Shown: positions 25,719 through 33,220 of the stretch, one piece after another
How positions within the stretch are numbered: the stretch's first letter is position 1
How the letters are laid out: each line of letters opens with the position of its first letter
NCBI GenBank assembly: GCA_029265615.1
Contig: JAJUIB010000009.1
Location: 1-64,000, forward strand
Direction of reading: 5' to 3'
Source: Spirochaetota bacterium
Lineage (GTDB): Bacteria; Spirochaetota; Spirochaetia; Treponematales; Rectinemataceae
Length of the DNA stretch: 64,000 bases
Position numbers and translations under genes: made by a program
The notes under the pieces: model-generated
The model's input: the letters and a program-made list of their open reading frames with translations, nothing else
What the model was told of the DNA's origin: nothing
Databases searched by the model: none

Positions 25719-26677
25719 TGCGGTATGCCACCAAGGTGCGGGCGCTTGTCGCGACAATCGCGGTGCTCGCGCTTATTCTCGCGCTCGGCGAGATTTTCTC
25801 CCCCGAGCGTCGGCTTGAGCGGGCGGAGGCGGCGAGGCTCCTTCACGGAAAGCCCGAAGGGGTGACGGCACTCGAACTCGGTCTCCCTGAAGGTAGCATA
25901 CGGCTTGAGCGGCGCGGCGAAGCCTGGACTCTTGTGGAGGCGGGCGGGGAAGTTCCCGCCTCCGCCTCGCGCGTCGCCGCATTTCTTGGCGAAGTCGCGG
26001 CCGTCTCTCGCCTCGAGCCACGGAGCGATGACGAAGCCGCCTGGCCGCAACTAGGGCTCGAAGAAGGTAGGGCGCGCCGTGTCCGCGCTTTTGCCGCCTC
26101 GGGTGCAACGCTTGCCGACTTCGCTGTCGGTTCCTACGGGCCGACCGGCAAGGAAGCCTATGTGCGCCTGGGCACGGATCGGCGCTCCTATGCCGCGGCA
26201 GGCGGGTTTGCGTCCTACCTGTCCTCGCGGCGCCAGGGCTGGCTCGACCTTCGCGTTCTGACGCCTCCCCTCCGGCCCGAGGACATCGCCTACATCGCGA
26301 TGCGCGGTTCGCTCGCCCTTGATGGGCAGGGCGCGCCCGAGCGCAGGCTTGATTGGCGTGCGGTTCGCGACGGCAAGGGTTGGTCGGCCGCCGCGCGGGA
26401 ACTTGAGCCTCTTGCACTCGAAGCGATGGCCCGCGGGCTTGCGAACCTCGAGGCCGAGGATGCCCGCGCCGCGGCCCCCGAGGGCGCGTTTTCGCGCATC
26501 GCCTTCGTCATCGAGCTTGGCTTGGGTTCAGGCGAAACGCGGACACTCGAGGTCGGTGCCCCCACGGCGACAGGGCGCTACTACCTCCGTGTGCGGGGGG
26601 GACGCCTTGCCTACGAGGTCTCGGCCTATGCGCTTAAAAATCTTGCAAAGCCGCTTTCGGAGCTCGAGCGGAAATGA
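25715..26677 (+). CDS. DUF4340-like membrane-anchored protein
   Basis: The product has 320 residues. One N-terminal helix (about 8-28) anchors an extracytoplasmic domain with repeated beta-rich blocks (RLERRGEAWTLVEAGG, ADFAVGSYGPTGKEAYVRLG, LEVGAPTATGRYYLRVRGG) typical of DUF4340 proteins, which are encoded next to GldG-like genes. It overlaps the GldG-like gene by 4 nt and is the last gene of the cassette. The function is unknown. Confidence 0.78.
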   Translation: MMRYATKVRALVATIAVLALILALGEIFSPERRLERAEAARLLHGKPEGVTALELGLPEGSIRLERRGEAWTLVEAGGEVPASASRVAAFLGEVAAVSRLEPRSDDEAAWPQLGLEEGRARRVRAFAASGATLADFAVGSYGPTGKEAYVRLGTDRRSYAAAGGFASYLSSRRQGWLDLRVLTPPLRPEDIAYIAMRGSLALDGQGAPERRLDWRAVRDGKGWSAAARELEPLALEAMARGLANLEAEDARAAAPEGAFSRIAFVIELGLGSGETRTLEVGAPTATGRYYLRVRGGRLAYEVSAYALKNLAKPLSELERK

Positions 26678-26686
26678 CTATTCGGA

Positions 26687-26707
26687 GCCGCACCGACGTG
26701 GTGCGGT
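26687..26707. terminator. Hairpin between convergent operons
   Basis: CCGCACC (26688-26694) pairs with GGTGCGG (26700-26706) around a 5-nt loop. There is no strong T-run, so it may be a weak or bidirectional terminator. Confidence 0.45.
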
Positions 26708-26745
26708 TCCGCCGCCGCCTTGCAGGCGCTGCGCCGGCCTAGTCT

Positions 26746-28011
26746 TCAGCAACCGCGCGCGGCCAGGAAGAGTCGGTATTTGTCGGGATCGGGCCTGAAG
26801 GCGATGATGTGCGAGTCGCGTTCTTCTTTCGCCTTGGATAGCGCTGCCTCCGCTTCGGCGGTGATGCGCGCTGCATCGACGAGTCGGCCGGCGCGCGAGG
26901 AAAGGCCCATAAAGACGGGGAGATAGGCGAGCGGGTCGCGCTCTTCACGGAGCGTGAATGTGACCTTTTTGAGGAATTCCTCTGCCATTCTGATGCCGTG
27001 ATCGACATCGATGTTCGGCAAGATGACCGCAAAGCCCTCGGGGCCGTATTCAAAGCTGAGATCCCGGAAGCTGAAGAAATCCCGCGCCGCCTTCATGACA
27101 AGGCCGTAGTCTCGCGAGCCGGGGGCTAATCCTTCCTGGTAGTAGAGAAGGAGACTCAAGTCCTGCTCGAACGAGGCCGAACGTGCAAGCTCGGCATCAA
27201 GACGGTCGGCGAGGTAGGATTCCCAGCCGAGCCCGGAAAGCGGCGAATAGAGGCCGGTGGGGGTGGGCTTCGCCACTTCCTCGGCCGCGGCGGGTTCATG
27301 CCCAGTTTCCAGCTCAGGCACCTGGAAGTCTTCGTCGTCAAGGGCCGGAGCTAGGCCGCCCTCCATCGGGTTTTCGCTTTCGCTCGGCACAACGTCCCGA
27401 GCTTCCTTCTCACCATAGCTCGAGCGTTCGGTGCCCTGCGCGTCGCTGGTCTGCGGTCCGTGACGGCGGTCGCGCGCACTACGAACCAGGATCACAGCAA
27501 GCGCGAAGGCCGCCGTGAGCGCAAGATAGGCCGCAAGACCCAGTGCCGCATCGCGGAATGCCGCGAACACGGTCTCTTGGGGAAGGCTGGTGTAGAGCGC
27601 CTCGACAAACAGCCTGCCTGAGGGATCCCCCGCCAGCGGGGCGGCGAGAAGGAGCGCCGAACGCGGCGGATAGCTCGTTTCCGGCATGGCGCCAGGGCTT
27701 GCAGGGGCGGCATAGGGGGAACTGGCGGGAATCCTCCATCGGAGGCCTGCGCCGCGCTCGTATACGCTTACGAGGAGGAGTTCCGCGTCGGCCCGGTAAT
27801 ACCGCGCGAGCTTCTGTCTGAGCTCTGGATCGGCGAGATCCGCGGCGGTTGTGGCCGAGGAAAGCAGGCCGGACAAGCGTTGGAAATCGCGTTCTGCCGC
27901 CTTCCGTCCCGCGGCGTCGGTCGCGAGACTGCGATAGGCGACCGAGCCTGCCGCGGCAAGGACGGCGAGAAGACTCAGGAGGGCAAAGCCCGTTGCGGTT
28001 TTCTTGTTCAT
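26746..28011 (-). CDS. Membrane protein with degenerate GGDEF domain
   Basis: The product has 421 residues. An N-terminal helix (about 9-28) and a second at about 156-177 enclose an extracytoplasmic region of about 125 residues. The cytoplasmic part has an acidic, Pro/Glu-rich linker (about 190-255), then a domain that aligns with GGDEF diguanylate cyclases. The active loop reads GPEGF (323-327) instead of GGDEF, within FEYGPEGFAVILPNIDVDHG. Diguanylate cyclase activity is therefore unlikely; it may bind GTP or c-di-GMP or act as a scaffold. ATG 28011 lies 11 nt after a TATACT box and has no ribosome site. Confidence 0.75.
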   Translation of the reverse strand: MNKKTATGFALLSLLAVLAAAGSVAYRSLATDAAGRKAAERDFQRLSGLLSSATTAADLADPELRQKLARYYRADAELLLVSVYERGAGLRWRIPASSPYAAPASPGAMPETSYPPRSALLLAAPLAGDPSGRLFVEALYTSLPQETVFAAFRDAALGLAAYLALTAAFALAVILVRSARDRRHGPQTSDAQGTERSSYGEKEARDVVPSESENPMEGGLAPALDDEDFQVPELETGHEPAAAEEVAKPTPTGLYSPLSGLGWESYLADRLDAELARSASFEQDLSLLLYYQEGLAPGSRDYGLVMKAARDFFSFRDLSFEYGPEGFAVILPNIDVDHGIRMAEEFLKKVTFTLREERDPLAYLPVFMGLSSRAGRLVDAARITAEAEAALSKAKEERDSHIIAFRPDPDKYRLFLAARGC

Positions 28012-28022
28012 GGCGCGGTTCC

Positions 28023-28057
28023 AGTATATACTACTATCGGCCGCTACGCGGTAGTAT
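28023..28057 (-). promoter_or_regulatory. Promoter and inverted-repeat operator of the degenerate GGDEF gene
   Basis: TATACT (28023-28028, minus strand) is the -10 box. ATACTAC (28028-28034) and GTAGTAT (28051-28057) form an inverted repeat spanning the region upstream of it, with the palindrome CCGCTACGCGG inside its second half. It looks like a regulator-binding site between divergent genes. Confidence 0.45.
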
Positions 28058-28112
28058 CCTTCATTTTTCTTGCGCACTTTTTTAAGCGTGGCGCGCGAAA
28101 AGGGGGCCTATC

Positions 28113-28928
28113 GTGAGCACAAGACGGAGGGCTTTGCCGCCCGGCTGGTATCCGGCCGACGAAGGCGGTGTCACCGCCTTCGTGGAGACCTGGCGCGAGG
28201 GGTTTGGGCACGGCTCGGCCCGCGCGGTCATCGCCCCCCATGCGGGCTGGGCGTTTTCAGGCCGCCTCGCCGTGCGCGCCATAGCGGCGCTTCGACCCGC
28301 GGAGACGGTCGTCGTTGTCGGTGGCCACCTTCCTGCCGAAGCCCCTGTACTCTGTGCGCCCGAGCGCTACGTCGAGACGCCCCTTGGTGCCCTCGAGGCC
28401 GACGAGGAACTTCGCGAGGCTCTTACTCGCAGGATACCCCTTGCTACGGATCATAGCGCCGACAACACGGTTGAAGTGCAGCTCCCCATCGTGCGCGCTC
28501 TGTTCCCCGCGGCTCGGCTTCTCTGGCTCCGCGCGCCCGCAGGCCGCGAGGCGGTCCGGCTCGGCACGGCGCTCGCGGCGGCGGCAGCGGAAGTCGGCAG
28601 GAGTCTTGCCTGCATTGGTTCGACCGACCTCACGCATTACGGGCCCGACTACGGCTTTACGCCTGCGGGGCGCGGCCGCGCCGCCGCGGCTTGGGTGCGC
28701 GAAACAAGCGACAAGGGCTTCATCGATGCGCTCATTGCGATGGATCCTGGTTTGGTGCTCGAGCGCGGCGAAGCCGGCGCTGCATGCTCTTCGGGCGCGG
28801 CGGCGGCGGCGATCGCCTTCGCCGAGGCTATGGGCGCGCACCGCGCCGAGCTCCTCGGTTATGCGACGAGCCTCGAGACGCGAGAAAGTGAAAGCTTTGT
28901 CGGCTACTGCGCGGTCGCCTTTAGTTAA
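28113..28928 (+). CDS. MEMO1-family protein (AmmeMemoRadiSam system protein B type)
   Basis: The product has 271 residues. It starts at GTG 28113 behind an AAAAGGGGG ribosome site. Family motifs are APHAGWAFSG, VVVVGGHLP, DHSADNTVEVQLPIV and GSTDLTHYG, whose His, Asp and Cys positions resemble an extradiol-dioxygenase-like metal site. The bacterial proteins are often encoded with an AMMECR1 protein and a radical SAM enzyme; neither is adjacent here. The chemical role is not established. The stop codon shares bases with that of the convergent murD. Confidence 0.85.
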   Translation: MSTRRRALPPGWYPADEGGVTAFVETWREGFGHGSARAVIAPHAGWAFSGRLAVRAIAALRPAETVVVVGGHLPAEAPVLCAPERYVETPLGALEADEELREALTRRIPLATDHSADNTVEVQLPIVRALFPAARLLWLRAPAGREAVRLGTALAAAAAEVGRSLACIGSTDLTHYGPDYGFTPAGRGRAAAAWVRETSDKGFIDALIAMDPGLVLERGEAGAACSSGAAAAAIAFAEAMGAHRAELLGYATSLETRESESFVGYCAVAFS

Positions 28929-28932
28929 AGGC
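28917..28932. terminator. Palindrome containing both convergent stop codons
   Basis: GCCTTTA (28917-28923) and TAAAGGC (28926-28932) are perfect complements with a 2-bp centre. The stop codons of the MEMO-family gene and murD both lie inside it. It may mark the end of both transcripts. Confidence 0.4.
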
Positions 28933-30328
28933 CGAGGATCGCGCGCGCTGTCTCTTTGAATCGCCGCCCCCGGTCAAACTCGTGGAGGAACATGCCGAAC
29001 GAGGTGCAGCCGGGTGAGAGCATGACCGCATCCCCCGGTGCGGCGGCAGCCGCCGCTTCGCGCACGGCCGTTTCGAGTTCATCATAGGGACCCACATAGG
29101 CAATGCCGTCCCGATCGAGGAGCGGCCTGAGCTTATCGGTGCCCGAGCCTGCAAGGAGGATGATCGCCTTGGGCTTCCGGTATGCGGCCCGCACCGGCTC
29201 AAAGTCGAGGTTTTTGTCCGTGCCGCCCGTGATGAGGATGATTGGCCGCTCGATGCTCGCGATAGCCGCGGCAACCGCCTGGGGTATGGTCGCCGCCGAA
29301 TCGTTGTACCAGCGTATGCCGTTCGCTTCGGCGAAGAACTCGAGGCGGTGCTCGACGCCGGGAAAGTTGCCCATCGCACGGCGTATACCCGCCGCCTCAA
29401 GGCCGAACAATCGCAGGGCAAGGGCCGCGCCGAGGAGGTTTTTGCGCTGGTGCGCTCCGGGTACGGCGAGCTCTTCGGGAAGTATCTCTTCCGCATCCGC
29501 GGGCGAACCAGCGGGCGAGTAGAGACCTCGTTTCCCCTCAAGCCATGCGCCGGGGAGCCCCGGTTCGAGCCGGTCGGCGTACCAGCGCACCGTCCCCCGC
29601 GTTTCCGCGGCGAAGGAGCGGTTCCACTCATCGTCGCGATTGCAAACCGTGAAACAGGATGTGTCCTGATCGGCATAGATGAGCCGCTTGTCCGCCATGT
29701 ACTCCTCCATGGAGGCGTAGCGGTTCATGTGGTCGGGCATCATGCTCGTGAGGACTGCGACGCGCGGCTTGAGTACGCCGAGTCCGCGCAGATCGGCAAG
29801 CTGCCAGGAAGAAAGCTCAAGGACGACCGGCGTGTCCGCATCCGTTTGCGCAAGGAAGCTGAGCGGCGAGACGGTGATGTTGCCGCCTAAAAAGGCCCGA
29901 GCCCCGTTGGCGACAAGCCCGTGGTAGAGCGCGCTCGCGACGCTCGATTTGCCCTTCGAGCCCGTGACGGCGAGGATGGGCGAATGTGCAAGCCGTAAAA
30001 AGAGCGACAGATCGGTTTCGACGACTTTTGCGGCCTTAAGATAGGGGGAATCGGGTCTGACCGCGGGGTTTTTAATGACGAGATCGGCGTTGTGAAAGTC
30101 CGCAAGCTCGTGCCGACCAAGAACGTAGCGGATGGAAAATGCCGCAAGCGAGGCGATGGGCGCGGCGAGGGTCGATTCGTCTTTCATGTCGGTCACCGTC
30201 ACCTCGGCACCGTGTTCGGCGAGGAAGCGTGCGCTTGCAAGGCCGCCGCCGTTGAGGCCGAGGCCCATCACCGTGACCTTGAGTCCGCGTATATCTTCGA
30301 GGCTAGAAACCGGGGATTTCAAGAGCAT
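28925..30328 (-). CDS. murD: UDP-N-acetylmuramoylalanine--D-glutamate ligase (MurD)
   Basis: About 467 residues. It adds D-Glu to UDP-MurNAc-L-Ala. The N-terminal Rossmann stretch VTVMGLGLNGGGLASARFL, the P-loop AVTGSKGKSSVASAL, the Mur motifs VLELSSWQLADL and SMMPDHMNRYASMEEY, and NDSAATIPQAVAAA with ITGGTDKNLDF are all typical of MurD. The start is uncertain: ATG 30328 directly follows AAGGAG, and TTG 30322 has better spacing from it. The gene overlaps the end of the unknown gene upstream, so the two are translationally coupled. Confidence 0.92.
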   Translation of the reverse strand: MLLKSPVSSLEDIRGLKVTVMGLGLNGGGLASARFLAEHGAEVTVTDMKDESTLAAPIASLAAFSIRYVLGRHELADFHNADLVIKNPAVRPDSPYLKAAKVVETDLSLFLRLAHSPILAVTGSKGKSSVASALYHGLVANGARAFLGGNITVSPLSFLAQTDADTPVVLELSSWQLADLRGLGVLKPRVAVLTSMMPDHMNRYASMEEYMADKRLIYADQDTSCFTVCNRDDEWNRSFAAETRGTVRWYADRLEPGLPGAWLEGKRGLYSPAGSPADAEEILPEELAVPGAHQRKNLLGAALALRLFGLEAAGIRRAMGNFPGVEHRLEFFAEANGIRWYNDSAATIPQAVAAAIASIERPIILITGGTDKNLDFEPVRAAYRKPKAIILLAGSGTDKLRPLLDRDGIAYVGPYDELETAVREAAAAAAPGDAVMLSPGCTSFGMFLHEFDRGRRFKETARAILGL

Positions 30329-31262
30329 ACTCCTTAAGGTCGCGCTCATTGAGATAGGGCCGCGTCGCAAAACCGTGGAAGACCTCTTTCCATGCCTGCG
30401 GCACCTTGGCTTTGAGCTCGACGAACAGGGGCATTGTCTCCGAAAACTCACCGCCTTTCAAGGCGTTTTGGATGTGGTCCATTTCGGGCGCGAGAAAGCC
30501 GATGGCGCGGTGAAGGAGCGGAAGCACCCGGCGGCGATACGCTGCGGCGAGGGAAGGCGCACTCGCACACACCGTCTTGTACTTGCAGAAAAAGGGGTAG
30601 AAGGGATAGGTGCGGGCCCCCTCCGGCAGAAAAAGCTTTGAAAAGAACTTTGAAAGCCCTGCATCCATCCACACGCCCCGCACGAGATATCCGCGACCGG
30701 TTTCACCGATCCAGGTGTTCGAGACGAGCTGGCGGATTTTAAACGCGCGCGCCCTGCCGAGTTCCCACATGACCGCTTCGAGGGGGATGAGCTCACTTTC
30801 GGCATAGAGGCGCCGCGTCCTGAATGCCGGAGTGACATCGTTCGTGCCCGGTTCGAGCGTCTCGGCTTCGAAGGCACGAAAACCGAGGTCGACCCTAAGG
30901 AGGTAAAGATAGGTTGCATCCTCGACCTTGTAGAGGCGGTAAAAACAGGGTTTGAGGATGTCCGCGGGGTCGAAATAGTAGGTGAGGCCGTGGAAGGAGG
31001 AGGGGAGGACTGCGGCGAGCTGGCGAACAACGTCCCGAAGCGAAGCGGCATAGCCTGCGCTCGGTTCGGGTCGGCGTACGTCGTGGTGGATGGGGAGGCG
31101 CGGAACGAAGATGTCCTCCGTAAGTTCGAGAAAAAGCTCCTCGTTTGAGTTGTAGCGCGTGTGAAGTGGTCCCTCGCGGGCTTCCTCGGCGATGGCTCCA
31201 AGGATCTGGTTTATCTCGCCGTCCATGTAGGCGATGCGAATCTCGTTGAGGAGCTGTTCCAT
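30303..31262 (-). CDS. Hypothetical protein, 319 aa, upstream of murD
   Basis: I do not recognise a family. The product is a soluble protein with no signal peptide, many aromatic residues (FHGLTYYFDPAD, YPFYPFFCKYK, FYRLYKVEDATYLYLL) and an acidic N-terminal segment rich in Glu. Its operon position, overlapping murD, suggests a cell-envelope or cytoplasmic house-keeping role, which is inference only. The start is ATG 31262, 13 nt after a TATACT box with a TTGCAT -35 box 17 nt further up; there is no clear ribosome site. It is divergent from the FecR gene. Confidence 0.75.
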   Translation of the reverse strand: MEQLLNEIRIAYMDGEINQILGAIAEEAREGPLHTRYNSNEELFLELTEDIFVPRLPIHHDVRRPEPSAGYAASLRDVVRQLAAVLPSSFHGLTYYFDPADILKPCFYRLYKVEDATYLYLLRVDLGFRAFEAETLEPGTNDVTPAFRTRRLYAESELIPLEAVMWELGRARAFKIRQLVSNTWIGETGRGYLVRGVWMDAGLSKFFSKLFLPEGARTYPFYPFFCKYKTVCASAPSLAAAYRRRVLPLLHRAIGFLAPEMDHIQNALKGGEFSETMPLFVELKAKVPQAWKEVFHGFATRPYLNERDLKEYALEIPGF

Positions 31263-31275
31263 GTTCGTCGCGCTT

Positions 31276-31304
31276 AGTATAGCCCGCCCCTCCTCGCGAT
31301 GCAA
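31276..31304 (-). promoter_or_regulatory. Promoter of the 319-aa gene and murD
   Basis: TTGCAT (31299-31304) and TATACT (31276-31281) on the minus strand are 17 nt apart. Confidence 0.6.
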
Positions 31305-31329
31305 AGGAATAGGGAGCTTCGTTTACCTT

Positions 31330-31358
31330 TTGTGTTTTGCGCCCGATCTGTCTATACT
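31330..31358 (+). promoter_or_regulatory. Promoter of the FecR-domain gene (leaderless type)
   Basis: TTGTGT (31330-31335) and TATACT (31353-31358) are 17 nt apart. ATG 31365 follows 6 nt later without a ribosome site. Confidence 0.6.
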
Positions 31359-31364
31359 CGAAAC

Positions 31365-32390
31365 ATGATGCGACATATAAGCCGTCCTTTTGGCGCGGTG
31401 ATTCTTTCTGCGGTGTTTTTCGTTCTCGCAGCCGGGGCCTTTGCCCAGGCCGCGGTGGGCGAAATCGTTTTTGTCGACGGCAAGGGGGATGTATCCGTCC
31501 TGCGGGGCGGCAAGATCCTCGTCCTCGGCGAGCCGATCGGCTTCGAGCTTCACGAGGCGGACCAGGTGCAGACCGGCGCCAAAACGATGGTGGAGCTCCG
31601 CCTCAAGCAGAAGGGGGCGGTCGTCAAGCTCTCCGAAAACACCGTGCTTTTGCTTCAAGGGCTCGAGGGAGGGAAGAGTTCCCTTGAGCTTCTCTATGGA
31701 CGTGTTCGCTCCAAGGTGGAAAAGCTCACCGCGAAGGAGAGCTTCGAGATTCGGAGCGCGAGCGTCATCGCCGGGGTTCGTGGCACCGACTTTGGCTGCG
31801 ACCTCATCGTACCGCGCGCGGGCGCAACTTCTGCCGCAACTTCTGCCGCAGCTTCTGCCGCAGTTCCTGCAGCCGTGTCGGCCGTCCGCGTTTATTGCTT
31901 TTCAGGTGCGGTGGAGGTCGCGCTCGCTCCCCCCTCCACAGGCGCAGGCTCTGAGGGCCTCGCTCCGCCTCCCCCCCTTATCGTCGAGGCTGGGCGCATG
32001 GTGCTTGTCGAGCTTGCGGCGTCGGACAGCGGTGCCACAGGGCCGACCGTTCTTGAAACACGCCCCCTCGACGAAGCGCTCAGGAAATTCTGGAGCATGA
32101 ACGAGTTTTCCTCGCCGCCTCCTTCCTCTTCGCCTGCATTCGACCTGCGCGCTGCATCGGCGGCCTTGGCGCGGAAGAACGCGGCGCTAGCGGGCGGCCT
32201 CCTCCTCGCGGCGACCGGAGCGACCTGCGGTGTCGCGGCCCTGGCGGCTGGCGGAGAGAGTCCTGAACTTGCGACCTGGCTCGGCGTCGGTGCCGCCCTT
32301 GCGGGCGTGGCGAGCCTTCCTGCGCTTATTTTCTCGCTTTCGGTCGATCCCCTTGCCACAGGCGGCGCGCCAGCGGGAGGTGTCCGATGA
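31365..32390 (+). CDS. Exported FecR-domain protein
   Basis: The product has 341 residues. A signal peptide ends near AGAFAQA (residues 23-29). The FecR domain follows: [19 protein letters not shown], then [28 protein letters not shown], and [18 protein letters not shown]. Proteins of this type are periplasmic beta-rich domains; the FecR proper senses ferric citrate, but these free forms have other, unknown roles. An Ala/Ser-rich stretch at about residues 154-169 comes from a 12-bp repeat. Two hydrophobic helices near the C-terminus could anchor it. It overlaps the ZIP transporter gene by 4 nt (ATGA). Confidence 0.82.
   Translation: MMRHISRPFGAVILSAVFFVLAAGAFAQAAVGEIVFVDGKGDVSVLRGGKILVLGEPIGFELHEADQVQTGAKTMVELRLKQKGAVVKLSENTVLLLQGLEGGKSSLELLYGRVRSKVEKLTAKESFEIRSASVIAGVRGTDFGCDLIVPRAGATSAATSAAASAAVPAAVSAVRVYCFSGAVEVALAPPSTGAGSEGLAPPPPLIVEAGRMVLVELAASDSGATGPTVLETRPLDEALRKFWSMNEFSSPPPSSSPAFDLRAASAALARKNAALAGGLLLAATGATCGVAALAAGGESPELATWLGVGAALAGVASLPALIFSLSVDPLATGGAPAGGVR
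31824..31871. repeat. 12-bp imperfect tandem repeat, four copies
   Basis: Four consecutive units related to GCAACTTCTGCC lie inside the FecR gene and encode a short Ala/Ser/Thr-rich linker. Confidence 0.8.
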
Positions 32391-33199
32391 GCGGGTGGTT
32401 TCTCGCCTTGCCGCACCCAGTGCAGGCGCTCTGTGCGACCTTATTCACCTGGGCGCTCACCGCGCTCGGCGCGTCGATGGTGTTTTTTTTCCGTTCGATC
32501 AACCGCAAGGTCCTTGACGGGATGCTCGGATTCGCCGGCGGTGTCATGGTCGCCGCGAGCTTCTGGTCCCTCCTTGCACCCTCGATCGAGCTTGCCTCCG
32601 GCATGGGCCTTCCACCCTGGCTTCCGGCGGTCGCCGGCTTTCTCGCAGGCGGCCTTTTTCTCAAGCTTGTTGACAAGGTTCTGCCGCACCTCCACATCGA
32701 GGCGCGGATGGACGAGGCGGAGGGACCTAAGACGACCTGGCAGCGTTCGGTGCTCCTTGTTCTCGCAATTACCCTCCACAACATCCCCGAGGGGCTTGCC
32801 GTGGGGGTGGGATTTGGCGCGCTTGCTGCGGAAATCCCTTCAGCAACGATGGCCGGGGCGCTCGCCCTGGCCATCGGCATCGGGCTTCAGAACTTTCCCG
32901 AGGGTGCCGCTGTTTCCATTCCCTTGCGCCGCGAAGGCATGTCGCGCGCCAAGAGCTTTTGGTACGGACAGCTGTCGGGGCTCGTCGAGCCGGTTGCCGG
33001 CTTTTTAGGCGCGCTTGCGGTGGGCGTCATGCGGCCCATCCTGCCCTATGCTCTGTCCTTCGCAGCGGGCGCGATGATCTATGTCGTCGTCGAGGAAGTC
33101 ATCCCCGAGTCCCAGGGCTCGGGCAATTCGGACATCTCGACCCTGGGTGCCCTTTGCGGGTTTGCGCTCATGATGTTTCTCGACGTGGCGCTCGGCTGA
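32387..33199 (+). CDS. ZIP-family metal transporter
   Basis: The product has 270 residues and about eight membrane helices. The metal-site motifs are [14 protein letters not shown] in helix IV and [13 protein letters not shown] in helix V, as in GufA/ZupT-like carriers that take up zinc and other divalent metals. A short His-containing loop ([12 protein letters not shown]) precedes helix IV. Translation is coupled to the FecR gene upstream. Confidence 0.9.
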   Translation: MSGWFLALPHPVQALCATLFTWALTALGASMVFFFRSINRKVLDGMLGFAGGVMVAASFWSLLAPSIELASGMGLPPWLPAVAGFLAGGLFLKLVDKVLPHLHIEARMDEAEGPKTTWQRSVLLVLAITLHNIPEGLAVGVGFGALAAEIPSATMAGALALAIGIGLQNFPEGAAVSIPLRREGMSRAKSFWYGQLSGLVEPVAGFLGALAVGVMRPILPYALSFAAGAMIYVVVEEVIPESQGSGNSDISTLGALCGFALMMFLDVALG

Positions 33200-33220
33200 G
33201 GGCCGTTTGTCAAGAGCGGA

